A stretch of DNA of 64,000 bases from assembly GCA_021307315.1 (NCBI GenBank), contig JAJSPD010000030.1, positions 248,001-312,000 of the forward strand, read 5' to 3'. Within the stretch, counting starts at the first letter, position 1, and the number at the start of each line of letters is the position of its first letter. Both the position numbers and the translations under genes were made by a program. This DNA is from Bisporella sp. PMI_857 (Eukaryota > Ascomycota > Leotiomycetes > Helotiales > Helotiaceae). Below are positions 34,842 to 46,791 of the stretch, piece after piece. Below the pieces are notes generated by a model. It did no database searches, had not been told where the DNA came from, and was given only the letters and a program-made list of their open reading frames with translations.

Positions 34842-36760
34842 TTACTTTTTTTTCGTACCACCCTTCTTCCACTCACTCGCTCTATTACTAGACCTCGTCT
34901 TGGGCTTCCCCTTCCCCTGCTTCTTGCCCATTTTCAAATCCTTCGGCCGTCCATTCTTCGCACTTGCCCTATACCCTTCAAAAACGATACTCTCTGGCGT
35001 CTTCGCGATGCCCTCGATTCTACCTCTACTCATCCCCCAGTTCGCGTCCTTCTGGCCATCGCCTCGCTTACCGATCGCGATCATATTGGCGCCACTACTT
35101 TCTCGCTTCTTCAGCCGGGCCGCACCTGCTTTACCTAGCAGTTTACCTGCTCTTCCTTCCAACGATGAGACTTGAGAATCGATTTTGGGATTGTAGATGC
35201 GGTCTTTTGCTATAACCTTATTGTTTCGTGACTCAAGGCGTGATTTAGATGCTGCTTGGGCGTTGGCGGTTTTGTTGATGGGTTTTGCTCGTACGACCCG
35301 GAGGATACGTGGTAGCATCGGCGGATATTTCTTTTCGTTGAAAAGTAGTGCTTCTTCTACCGTATTCGCGTCCTATCAACATGATTAGCGAAAGGCAGTA
35401 TCTCGAAGTTCGTAGGCTGACCTCAAATTGTACATATGCAAACCCCTTTCCAACCCTTGTCTTTTCATCTCGAATAACCCGAACACTTTCCACTTTGCCT
35501 GCTTTTCCAAATTGCCGCCATAATCCTTCCTCGATGTCTGATGGAATTTTTGAGCGCTTTCGTTCATTCTCCCCGCCCTGATCCATCATACTCTCGTCAT
35601 CCACAAACCCGAGATTACCAACGAAGACACATCGTTTATGATCCGTCTTTGCTGGATGTGCCACACTGTCAACGCGAAGATGGCGATCAAGCACGACTGA
35701 TCCATTTAGTTTTTTGACTGCTTCTCTGGCCACAAATGCGCTGGAATAGACGACATAGGCATTGGTACTTCTAGTCGTACTCTCCATAAGTTCTTTCTTA
35801 GCAAAGGCGGCTTTCTTTGGGAGAGCAGTCCCTGCATAGGCTGTCGACCGGAATCGGATAGATTCTACCTTGTGTTCAGGCTTCTTCTCAGCCGCGGGGG
35901 CGATGTCCGGGAAGAATGATGCCATGTGTACGAGCAATTCCTTCTTCGCAGATTTGGACGTTATAGCTGCCGTTGCAACATTGGCCAAAAACACGGTTCG
36001 AGACGCCTTTTCAATTTCGGTGCTATCTTTGCTCGGTGCAAGGGTTTCGTGCAAAGGCACACCTGCAGGTGCAATCCTGCCGTTACTTTGGCTCTCATCA
36101 TCACTATCCAGAGTCTCAACATCAGAAATCCCATCTTCATTGCCCCTTGCGAACTCATCTTCGTCGATGGATTTGTCATCCTGTTTCCCAGCGGTCCTTT
36201 GACGCTTCAATCTTCTTTCGGCTTGTCTTTCTTCTTCCTCCTTTAGCTCCTCACGCGCTAATTTTTGCAAGTATTTGCTCTCCAGGTCTTCCTCGTCCGC
36301 CTTCCTCTTCCGCTTCCTGTCTGGTTGCGTGGCAGCCTCGATGATGCGATCCAGATTCAGTTCTTCATCTGAGTCTTCGGACTCATCAGATGGGATTCCA
36401 TCTTCGATATCTCCATCGACACTACTCAATTGCTCGCCATCCTCCTCATCAGACTCGGGCTCTTCCTCCTCATCCTCTTCACGTTCTCCTTCCAACTCTA
36501 GCTCTATATTCCGTCGTTTGGGAGGCGGTGGTTCTTCATAACGCGATTTTGGAGGGGCTTGTACGGGCCCGGACTATCCAGTTCATTAATGCACATTCTC
36601 TAGTGGACACGGATTGGGGATAACGTACACTCGAAGCAAACAGAAGAGCAAGAGCTGGATCCACAACCTTATCATCGAAGAACAAGGCTCTGCTAGTAGT
36701 TTCAGAGGCATTGCTCTTCACCAAAGCATCCTCACCAATATTGCGACTGCGTTTTCCCAT
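34842..36760 (-). CDS. NOP12: Nucleolar RNA-binding protein 12, two RRMs
   Basis: Nucleolar factor needed for 25S pre-rRNA processing. Exons 36760-36629, 36573-35422 and 35372-34842 (introns of 55 and 49 nt) give 604 residues. The N-terminus [14 protein letters not shown] leads to [11 protein letters not shown], then [19 protein letters not shown], as in the family. A long acidic stretch ([17 protein letters not shown]) and a basic helix follow. RRM1 starts near residue 236 ([13 protein letters not shown]) and RRM2 near 357 ([14 protein letters not shown]), with the RNP1-like KGFAYVQFE cut by the second intron immediately after it. The C-terminus is Lys/Arg-rich and ends [10 protein letters not shown]. 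It is divergent from DEP1 with a 441-bp shared promoter. Confidence 0.9.
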
Positions 36761-37201
36761 GCTTAAAAAATTTAATCATAGAAAGTGGTCAAGTTTTGAA
36801 ATTGATGCCTTTCTAGCAGATACATCGAAACTTTTTTTTCCCGCTTGTTATGGTACCCCTGCAGTTTAGCTTAGCTTATCGGGGGCGGTCAGACCCCTGT
36901 CCGCGCGATCATGGGATGGGGAAGAGAGGAAAGACAATCTGCAATTGCTGTGAACACACTTCACTGCCCTCTGTTCCAGCACATATGAATCAGGCCGATA
37001 CAAGCCAAACAACTGCAGCACAAGCTTACCCAAAAGCCCGGCTATTCTTTACAACATTTTTTACGTCCAAGAAAATTCTACAGCCAGCTACAACGAGCCC
37101 TCCACTCTGCGCCAATCCTCTTCGCGAAAACAGTATCTAGTCGACACGGGGTAATGTGACCACAGAATACATAGGGAAGATCAGGAGATTACGTTGTTAC
37201 G
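36761..37201. promoter_or_regulatory. Bidirectional promoter region NOP12/DEP1
   Basis: 441 bases between divergent start codons. No gene seen. It must contain both promoters. Confidence 0.5.
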
Positions 37202-39933
37202 ATGAGCGTTAACATAGAATTGGCGGGGGCGGATGCCATTTTGGAGGCAGCCCGTCAGGCTTCTGCTGGTGAGCTGAGTGATGTGGATATGGACGGCGAC
37301 GAAGACCGCTCAAGCAGCCTGAGCGAGATTGAGTACAAAGACTCACACCAGGATGAAGAAGGAGAACTTTCCGACGATTTAAACAACGAATCCGACGAGG
37401 ATAATGACATCGAGAACGACTCCGAGGCAGAGACTGAGCGTCTAGAGGAATCTCCTAACAAAGTCCGGACGCACAAAGATGTCGTCCTAAGCTCGCACAA
37501 CGACAGCGACGTCTTTGAGCGGAGTCCAAGCAAACTACAAACCCAATTAATACCAGTGTCACAGAATGATGAAGAAGAGGATGACGACGATCCGCTTTCC
37601 GACGAGGAAACACCTCTGGACTCTCCAAAGAGCTCTGTCCATGATGAAGTTGGCCCCGAGCTAACGACTGCGCCGACAACGGCAGAAACCTCTACAATCG
37701 AAGCTAAAGGAACCCTCTCGATCAATGATGTTGACACCCGAAAGCGCAAAAGATCCATTATGGCTGGTAGTGGATTGGACCATGACGCTGATGAGCCGTC
37801 GCGCAAGCGCATGGGTTCTGTAATTGCTCCAGGAGACGAATATGCCATTGGAGACGAGGAACGCGCTGATGAAGAGGCTGAAGGGGATATTTCAAATCCT
37901 ATAAGTGGAAACATAACTGGCGACGAAGGTGGAGAAGTACAGGAGGATAACCCTGCTGAAGCAGTAACAGTGCCTATTGTTATAGAAGAACAAGCGGACG
38001 AGCAGTTCGATGAGCCAATATCGCCCAAGAAAAGGGGCCGGAAGAAGAAGAAAGTTGCGGAGAATGGTGTTAGTCATGATGAAGATCCAGACAGCATTCT
38101 CGATGTTGAAGCTACTCTCAACGGAGACCACGGCAAGAATGGAGAAGGGCAGAACGCTCAGAACGAAGCAGATGACGAAGCGGAAGCTGCGCTGCGAAAT
38201 GAAGAAGAACGCAAGTTCTATCTGCCCCTCCTAAGTTGTGCCTTGCTAACCAAGATTCATAGTGGAGAGAAAACGCATTGCACTAGATCAATTAGGTCTC
38301 ATTGAGAAACAATTTGCAACGTTCCGCGAAAGGTGACATTCGCTTTACCCTAATGCTGCACTAATTTCTAATATGTTGATAGACTTTATGAGGAGCGTCT
38401 CGAGCAACTGAACCGCGAAGAAGCTATGCTCCGCGAAGATAAGCCGACACACCCGGAATATCTCGCAATGATGCAGCCCATCAATGCGCGACGAGACGAG
38501 AAAGTCAAACAAAGTGAAAATCTAAGAAAGTACGAATTAGAGACACTTCGACGTTATGCTGTAGCACGCAGAAGCCAAATCCTTATTCAATATCAGCAAG
38601 AAGTACGCGAAATTCGGGAAAAGAAGCTTGAGCAACTAGGTAAACAATGGTATGAAATACAGCACGATAGAAGGAGCTATGCTGGTAGCGTACCAGACTA
38701 TACCCTCAAGTTTCCGACACGGAGGTCGCAGCAAGTCGCAAATCAAGTTGCCTATGCGAATGAGGTCTCCATTCTCTCTGGCGTGGCCAAATATGTTGGA
38801 TTTCCAGCTGCTCCGAAAATGTCGAAGGCTACAGATGCAGAGCTGCTAGAAGATTTAGAAAAGATGGGTGTAAGTCCTCCCAATAATTCGTAGAATGTTG
38901 TTGAATTTGTGTGAGGGGGCATTGTGTATTAATTATTGCGTCACAATGTTCTGGTACGATTAACACACGTTGAATTGATTCTAATGTTTTAAAGCTGGAG
39001 ATACATAGCTGACATGAACTTCTAGCGCTCACGCCAACCTCAGCCAATACCTCACCCCGCCGCTGGGCTACAAGAGTTGGCAGCATTACGTACAGCAGGC
39101 TCAACATCACGCTTCAAGCCCGCCGAGGAGCAGTTCATTGAACAGACTCCATGGGCCAATCCTCAGCACCCATCGCATGCTCATCTTCTTCAGCGTCAAA
39201 CCTCGGTGAGCTAAAACTTTAACCTTTGCCATTATTCCGACTTAAGAATTTTACAATCGCTGACTTGCATCGCTTGACCATAGGCTCAACATGCCCCAAG
39301 AACCAGCAGCCCATTTGCTCAAACTCGTAAGTCCACAAAAGGCTCACTCTCAAATCCTAGTTTCAAGGATTGGTATTGATAGGACAGAAACTCAACCACG
39401 GCGGCACTCCCACCAACAAGCTTTAGGTGCCGGTCCTGTATCTGGCACTTTCTCGAGCTCATCTATACATCAAACGAACGGCCATTCCATACCCACAGGC
39501 CGAGTCTCGCCACATAATCCATTTTCGAGTTCTGCTCATCCACATCCCATCGCTCCTTCGCCACTGGGAAGCCGACAACCTTCATTATCCCCGCAGCAAA
39601 ACAGGCAGCCTCCGTCTTTGACAAATCAGCAATTGTAAGTCCGAATCAGTTCTAGCAGATTGCTTATAAGGAAGTCAAGCTCCGACAGCACCGCTATTTT
39701 AGCAATCGATTGAGACTAATGGTCGTTTCTAGACAACATACATCTGCCTCTCTGCTGAACGGCCTCAAAGCCACTGAAGCCCAAGGTGCCAACACAGCCC
39801 CGGGTGATCCTCGAGAGACTCCAACTGGTCCAGTAAGTCAAGCATAATTCGCTACTTGCGGACGTACAAGCTGATTCATGCTCAACAGGACATAAGACGA
39901 GAACAGATCTCAATGTTGTATGGAAGACTTTGA
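37202..39933 (+). CDS. DEP1: Sds3-like transcriptional regulator DEP1 (Rpd3L histone deacetylase complex)
   Basis: Subunit of the Rpd3L-type corepressor in the nucleus. Eight exons (37202-38210, 38263-38332, 38383-38869, 39026-39205, 39284-39326, 39388-39634, 39733-39832, 39889-39933) give 726 residues. The first ~330 are highly acidic and disordered, with a basic cluster KKRGRKKKK. The conserved Sds3/Dep1 region spans about 338-530: ERKRIALDQLGLIEKQFATF, RLYEERLEQLNREEAML, THPEYLAMMQPINARRDEK, YELETLRRYAVARRSQI. The C-terminal exons are Gln/Pro/Ser-rich. Intron 1 has a GC donor (GCAAGT), the only donor that keeps frame. Exon 5 is 43 nt and exon 8 is 45 nt. The small C-terminal exons rest on splice phase alone, so they are less certain than the conserved part. 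Confidence 0.85.
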
Positions 39934-40268
39934 TACCCTTGAACACGATAATGACCACGAATATATGGGTCGGCGTTTTGTCAAACAGGATTCGGCATTG
40001 TAGGAGTTAGCAAGACAAGGCATTTTCAGGGTGCATGGCAATTTTGGGAGGCTTGTGGCGCAAATGACTGGGATTTCATCACTGTATTATAGTGTAGAGC
40101 CAAAAGATGCTCAGTCGAAATGTAATGCAGTATAACAACACCATCTAACGCCTAATTTTCCTTGTATATAACGAACAATGCAAATATCGTTGCTCCCAGC
40201 GCTTCTCCCAATTTTACAGATACATCCATTGTGTTCTAGCCCTCGTCTACGTATCCGTCCTTGCATGA
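39934..40268. other. Convergent 3' region between DEP1 and COA3
   Basis: 335 bases, no gene seen. Confidence 0.4.
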
Positions 40269-40637
40269 CTACTTCGCGCTCGAGTCATTGGCTATCGTGC
40301 TTACTCCAGCGAGAATTGGTGACTGTGCCGGCGCATCTGGAATTTGGACATCCTCGAAATCGTCTTGTGACACGGCATTGATTGTGAAAGCGTCTAGCTG
40401 CCAATTAGCGCCTGTCTTCCATATGGAATTTGAACGTGCCGACATACAAACCGTTATGCAGAATCCAAATAGCCCAATTCCAGTCAAAGCATTTCTGAAG
40501 AGGTAAGGACGTCGAGCTCGAATGAGGGAGGCAGATTGCTTGTAATGCTTGTCATAGTATGACGATCTTGGTATTCTGTAGATATTCTTAGCAGATGATA
40601 GACATGAATCCAGGGATGTTGGAACTTACATTGCCAT
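40269..40637 (-). CDS. COA3: Cytochrome c oxidase assembly factor 3, mitochondrial
   Basis: Inner-membrane protein that binds newly made Cox1 and limits its translation during complex IV assembly. Exon 1 has only 8 coding bases (40637-40630, ATGGCAAT). Exons 2 (40575-40452) and 3 (40397-40269) follow introns of 54 nt each. The product is 86 residues. MAIIPRSSYYDKHYKQSASL and IRARRPYLFRNALTGIGLFG form the conserved N-terminal stretch and the single membrane segment (about 32-48). AVSQDDFEDVQIPDAP is the conserved intermembrane-space part. The 54-nt second intron interrupts the membrane helix. The short first exon hides the gene from ORF-based calling. It is divergent from PTA1. Confidence 0.85.
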
Positions 40638-41059
40638 GTTGCTTAATTTGTAGAATCCGAGTGTACTACCTCTTCATACCTCAAGCTCGATAATAAACTT
40701 ATCATCAGTACAAGGGTGGTCGAACCACTTTCTAGTGAAGGCTGCGTGTTTATGCCTGAGGCATAACTAAGCCAGCCTTGCACAAGCTTCCACAGCCTGA
40801 TGATCAAAAGAAAGCGTGTCGAGGAGCGTGTCAACCCTGTCCAGATCTTTGTCTTCAGAGCAAAGCTTCAACGCCAACCTTCACTTCACGATTTACAAAA
40901 AGGTCGGCCATATATTCACGCCACAACAGCATGATCGCACATTGCAATCTTTTTGTCCTGAACTTAATGCGCATCAGCAACCATATATGAGCCGACTGTA
41001 GTTTTGTAGCACAACGGCAAACATCATCGAGCTCAACGACGTACACAATATAGCTCAAG
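40638..41059. promoter_or_regulatory. Bidirectional promoter region COA3/PTA1 with a palindrome
   Basis: 422 bases between divergent ATGs. It contains TTATGCCTGAGGCATAA at 40750-40766, related to the palindrome at 17487. Confidence 0.5.
40750..40766. repeat. Palindrome TTATGCCTGAGGCATAA
   Basis: Perfect 8-bp arms around a single G, matching the palindrome at 17487-17505 except for the centre base and the outermost pair. Confidence 0.85.
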
Positions 41060-43681
41060 ATGGCAGCTCCCGTTCCCATCGAGGAGCAGATAGTCTCGCT
41101 CAACTCTGCGCGCAAGCTTCTACTGACCGACTCGACCTATGCCTCGCACATTATACAAGGTATCTTGCCAATTATAGGGCGCGACGCTGTTCTGGAGTTG
41201 AGAAGATGGGGTGCGGATTTTCTCTCAGAGACCTTTGCGAGTCCCGGAGTACCGACATCACGAAAAGAAGAGCTGAGCTTAGTCATTCTGCCTACCTTGC
41301 GAAAGATGATTGAGAACACACAAGAGGATAGTGCTGTGGTGAAAAGCCTTGTTCAAGTTGCCTCAAGTATATATCCTCTAGTTTTGCGGTGGATGTAAGT
41401 ACAGTAGTCCCCTCGGATTCGTTGCACAGTTCTTTGTAGTTGGCATCCGCCTCAATCATCCGCATATACATGAGATTCACTGTCCACGATGCATTGGGCC
41501 TAGATAATGTGTCAAGTAGCTATTTCTAACTTTTTTGCGAAATAGAATCAATAACCCATATGACGTGCCTAATTGGGAGCATATGACAGCGATCAAGCAG
41601 AGAATATTACGAATATGGGATTCTGCAACAACAGGGGTGCGTGTATGCTGCATCAAGTTTGCACAGAAAGTTGTATTGGTTCAGACAGCAGGTCCAGAAG
41701 CAGATCCAAGGGTAATTCCAATCTTATTCAACTCATCTACATGCCCTAACCAACATCTATTTTAGCGCAGCGATCCCAGAGAGATCTCTTTGACCATGGT
41801 CCCTCAGAACAATCTTGTTATACCTCCTCGAAATCTTGAAGCTGAAGCTATGGGGCTGTTAGACAGAATGCTCAGTATCTTCCATGAGAGCATCAGGTAG
41901 GTTTACATCACGGTACCCTATTCCCCGCACTAATGATAGCAGCGATGCAATACCTGTTGATGCTACCCTAAACTCCCTTTCCATTCTCATTCGTACCCGG
42001 CCCCAAGTCTCAAATAAAATCCTAAATGCTCTCCTGAACTTCAACCCTCTTAAACAAGCCAACTCTCCTATGACCTCCAAGCTACGTGTGATGGTGAAGT
42101 CGATGGAGAAAACGAATAGGATATTGCTTATGCATATCATCAAGCGGTAGGGTTCCTTTAGTCATTTTATCAGCTAGATGCTGATATGTACAGCGATCCA
42201 CACAACCCTCTTACCCCAAGAATTCAACAGCATATCGAGAAGATGGCACGATCCCGGACAGAGATTTTCGAAGAAGCGAGCCGGAAACGCGGACCACCAG
42301 AACCTACTAATGGTCTTGATACTACCAAACGACAAAAGTTAGGAGTACAAGTCGCAAAGCAGCCGGCCGCCAGGTTATATATACCGCCTCTTACCCCTGG
42401 TCCTCACACCATCGCCGAGCTTTTCACCATAACTACGGATGCCGCTCTGAAAGGCTTCGATGTCTCCCAGCTTCCGGAAGATCTTGTAGTCAAGATTGGT
42501 GTCACAATTCTTCAGAAACTGGATGCGGATACCCTCAGTCAAGCCATCGAGGTGCGTTGCATAAACTCAGCTTCTCTTCATCCCATCACAGACTAACATT
42601 GCCAATGTAGGGAGTACAAAATCGATACAATTCTATGAAACCTACTCCGCCCGAAGAGATAAATCCGGCAACAGTGCCACTGGATATCGAGGATGATGAT
42701 GACTATGAACCAGATTTCTATAACGTCGAGGATAACGAACAAATAGTCAATAAACTCGATGCCGCTCCACCTGAAGAGCCGAAACAAACAGCACCTGACG
42801 TTGCACTCGGCCCTTTCACATTACCTCCGTCGCCTGCCTTGACGCCAGAACAAGCCACTCAAATTGGAGAAGGAACAGTATCTCGGGTATTTGGTGTGAT
42901 GTCAACTTTGGAGGAGCCAGGCAAGAAGATGAAGTCTGGTATGAATAGGCTTGCCGCTAGTGCCTACGATCGAGATGCTTGGGTCACGATCATCACGCGT
43001 CTGGCAACTCGTGCCGCTGCTGGCCTAGAACGAACAAATGACGGCGTGAAGGCCGAAATAGGTTCAGGACCGATTTCGCTCAGTGACACTATTCGCCAAT
43101 CTCTACAGGCATACGTTCTTGAAGACTTCCGGAAACGCATTGATATAGCTGTAGCATGGCTGTGCGAGGAGTGGTACAACGATAGAGTCCAGTTAAAGCT
43201 TGGCCCTAACACGCCACTTCATTATGAGAAGTGGGTTCTCAGGTTGTATGACGGTTTTGCCCAATATCTTGATGGCAGAGACAAGATACTTACTCGATTT
43301 TTGAGCGAGATTCCAGCTGTTAGCACAGAGCTTCTGGATAGAGTCAAGCTTTTGTGCCGTGATCCAGCGCTGGTCAATCTTGCCTTGACCAGCTTGTTGT
43401 ATTTGGTCATGATGCGTCCGCCAGTACGAGAGATTGCGTTAGACACCGTGGAAGATATTTGGCAAAGATGTAGGTTTTATCTCACTTGTTACTTGTACAT
43501 GACTCACAAATACGTTACAGATGATGAAGCAAAGCCAATAGCAGCCAAGTACCTCAATAAATGGCGGCCAAATTTCGAGCAACGACTCAATAAGGTAGAA
43601 GGAGAAGACAAGAAGCTAAACGGCTTCGCAAACGCGATCATCGTGGATGCAACAAAGGTAGCTGAAGCTGCAACATCATAG
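41060..43681 (+). CDS. PTA1: Symplekin/Pta1-type subunit of the mRNA 3'-end cleavage and polyadenylation complex
   Basis: Nuclear scaffold of the cleavage/polyadenylation factor. Seven exons (41060-41394, 41546-41711, 41766-41896, 41940-42146, 42194-42551, 42611-43469, 43521-43681) give 738 residues. The N-terminal HEAT-like region reads LNSARKLLLTDSTYASHIIQ, WGADFLSETF, GVRVCCIKFAQKVVLVQT, MVPQNNLVIPPRNLEAEAMG and RPQVSNKILNALLNFNP, the hallmarks of the symplekin/Pta1 N-terminal domain. A KRQKLG basic motif, an acidic DIEDDDDYEPDF and the motif ALGPFTLPPSPALT follow. The C-terminal part is helical (DRDAWVTIITRLATRAAAGL). Metazoan symplekins are much longer; this length matches fungal members. 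All seven exons keep phase and close on one stop. Confidence 0.88.
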
Positions 43682-46600
43682 ATGCTGACCTGCAGCGGTG
43701 TGTAATTGGAATAGGGTACCTGTATATTAGCAGCATTCTACATTGAGAAGTGTGGGTAGGCAATGGATGCCCGGCATGGCGAAATGGATATCGATGCATA
43801 AAGCATCGTGGTTGTGTGAATGGATCATTGGTGCGTGTATTATATAGGAGCTCGTCCACGGAGGACAGGCCATGAATCGGAACCCTCATGAAATGAGTCT
43901 GAAAAATATAATGTCTTTCCATGCTTTAATGCTAGTGTTAGTGTATAATCAACCACCACGTCCATATAACTAGTTGAAGGCCCTGAATCGGAACTCTCGA
44001 AGAACTTATCGAAGTATAATGTTCCTTACTGCAATTACCAGCACTTGAATATTGGTCTTACGACACTAGATATTCAGCCTATGTTAGGTAGTTTTATACC
44101 CATGAGCACTTAAAGGTTTAGTAGGGTTCAACTCAAATATCCAGGTATTTGCATTAATTAGACTAAGCTGGATCATTTTGATGTGAGCGGATGCTTAGAA
44201 TGTATATTCAGACCTAGCTGCCAAGAGTAGTTTATATCCAGCCGAAGTCCAAACCCATTAGATTGGACATGAAGTCCCAGCACCGTCCGTTTCAGCTAAG
44301 GCATGGTAGAAACCGGGAGATCTCCAACGCACAGCCACCGGTGCAGACCTCCGTCTCGCAGTTCTGATCCAGAGTTTTGGATGCCGCTCTCCAGCTTCTG
44401 CAAATAGTTCTACAACAACACGAAAGAGCTTTGACCATTCTAGTTTGCTGTTTGGGTTCATCCCTTTCTTGAAGTGTATACGCTGGGAGCATGTCTCAGT
44501 TGGCGATTGTTCTATAGATGGCTAGCCTTCGCTTTTGTTCTCCAAACCGTCGCCATCCTGCGAAGATAAGCTCTGCGGTAAAGGATGCCGAGGTGCAAGC
44601 ACCACCTGTTCTACTCTGAGCGAGAACAGTGGTTCTCGAGCGAGATTGTGCTGTACCAATTCAATGAACTTGGGAAATTTGCCATCAGTAATTGCGGCTA
44701 AGCACATCGCATATCCATGTGCATGCAACGACTCTCCTTCAAATTGCAAAGAAAGAGGCCATTGACACCAGCGTCCGAGGGATTCGGGCTGAAAGAGCAC
44801 TTCATGGTGAAGCAATTCTTTCTGCATAACGTCCACGCACTGCCGGCCATAAAAAGTCTTTCGGCATTAAAGCATGGATCTCTGGGGTTACAATGGCGCC
44901 AGCTGAAGTTGGAGTCTATGGATCATCGTGATGAGGGCGAATGGAGGGGTTAGGCAGACTGTTGGAGAAGTTGTGAGGTTTGGTCATTGATAGATACAGA
45001 GAGATTTGGTGATGTTATTGGAGCATTTTGCTGTTGGGATGCATCTTGTTCCGTCTTTAGGAGGTCAGTTCAAAGGATGATACATTGAGGTCTATGTTTG
45101 CTATATCAGCTGATAGCCTCCCACATCGGTTGTGCGATCCATCAGATTCCTCTATCACGAAGATTCCCATCAGTTTTATGATTGAAGCGGTCTTCGAAGC
45201 CTTGGACTTAAAGATACGTACCTCAGAAGGAGGTCGTCCGTATCTTAACTTATGGTGCCAAACTCTGAATAAAAGCAAGTGCGCAACCCAGTATCAAGTT
45301 TGTTTACACGTGATAGGAAGCTGTTCACCGTGTTTATTTAGTATACTTGTTAGGTAGAACGTGCATTATGCCCCGATAACTTAAAGTGCCAATGTGCTAA
45401 CGGTGGTTAGATATCTTTACTTTGCTAGAACATGGTATTGTCTCGTGACCCGAAGCATACACTTTACGAAATATAGGTAGTCCAATTCTGGGGATCGAAG
45501 ATGAGGTCTTCCAGCAAGAAATAAAGTTCAAGGTAGTAAGAGTGTTCTCCCAGTTACTAGAGGTCGACCTTTTGAATGACATCCCAGGACACAATTACAT
45601 GGGGCCAGCAAGTAGGAAAGCATCTTGTTACGAAGCCTCTAGGTTACTGACATGTAACATTGAGTTAAGCATAATTCACAAACCCGCATGAGAGCTCAGT
45701 TAATGCACAAAGTATCAGCTGTGATTTCTGTAACTGTTCGTCCCAACATAAAGCTTGTGACATATGCGGAGCTAGGCAAGCAGAAGATAGGAAGAGTGTA
45801 ACATTATAGAAGACGAAGGTGTGAAAGTGGCTCTCCTGTTTCACTTCTTCTTATAAAGTCCTCAAAAATCAGTACTTTTCCAGAAAAGTTCACAAGGTCA
45901 GCTTCCTGCAGAACCAATGTAAGAACAAAGGCAGTATTCAAGCGAGATGATCACCAAAACTCTGACAAGTGCACTTGCTATAAAGAACTAGTGGTAATTA
46001 ACGCTATTATTTGTGTACACAAACCTTCTATTGCCGATTTTAAGGTTTCCTTATCATATACCCTTGTGTAAGTCTGCACAGGCCGGCCACATTTTGAAAT
46101 GATCACTAATTAACAGAGGATCTTGCTTGATGACCGATACTTATGTGCGTTCATTCATGTTTAAGATTGAGTTTATCTATCAACTTTCCTCGGTACTCGG
46201 AGTTTTGTAGCTTCGCAAGTGACGAGGTAGATGTAACTGTATGTAACTCTACTAACCCAGTTAAGCGAAACCCTGATCAAGTGTCGTCTAGCTGACAGCC
46301 GAAACGCATATCTACCTTATATCTGATCACATTGGCGAGCCAATCTGTCCTATGGTACAGATCCAGGTTCAAATTACCAGATTCAAATTATTTTTATAAG
46401 CTAGTCATTGGGGAAGTTGCCGAGGCACATCCTTCTCTTCTCAGTTTTTGGTAAAATTGACAAGATGTTTGTTGGAGCAGTCAGTTTGTTTCCTATCAGC
46501 AAGGTAGATTAAATTTATTATTATGTCTTCAACATTTACCACTTAGATATATTTATGGTCCTATAGCCAAGATAGCCGTCTGTTGTTCTTGGTATTTTAG

Positions 46601-46791
46601 ATATTTGAACTGTGTCCCCTGGCTATCTATCGTCATACAATGCACGACATCGATGCGTGTCATTGACTCGCAAGATGACGCTATTCCGAGTCTCGCCTTT
46701 CCATAGGTTTCATGAAGTCTCAATATCCCTTTCATCCCACTCCATTTCGAGAAGCGGTACTTATATTTGTGTACTTTGCTTTTGTTTCATC
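43682..46791. other. 3.1-kb intergenic region, mostly empty
   Basis: Holds the PTA1 3' end, a diverged local duplication (a GAATCGGAA-containing segment near 43872 and again near 43984) and one possible decayed coding fragment (listed). Otherwise no gene, tRNA or element is recognised. Confidence 0.4.
44522..44880 (-). pseudogene. Possible decayed coding fragment, family unknown
   Basis: The minus strand reads CFNAERLFMAGSAWT near 44870-44830. After a one-frame shift it reads MQKELLHHEVLFQPESLGRW and HGYAMCLAAITDGKFPKFIE to a stop at 44522. The two pieces look like one protein split by a frameshift, since no GT-AG intron joins them. There is no start codon and no recognised domain. It could be chance. 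Confidence 0.25.

Noticed and set aside
34776..35175. Two overlapping plus-strand frames of about 120 codons
   Set aside because: Antisense to the basic C-terminus of NOP12; hydrophobic look is a composition effect.
37255..38028. 257-codon Ser-rich minus-strand frame
   Set aside because: Reverse complement of the acidic repeats in DEP1; Ser runs mirror GA-rich codons.
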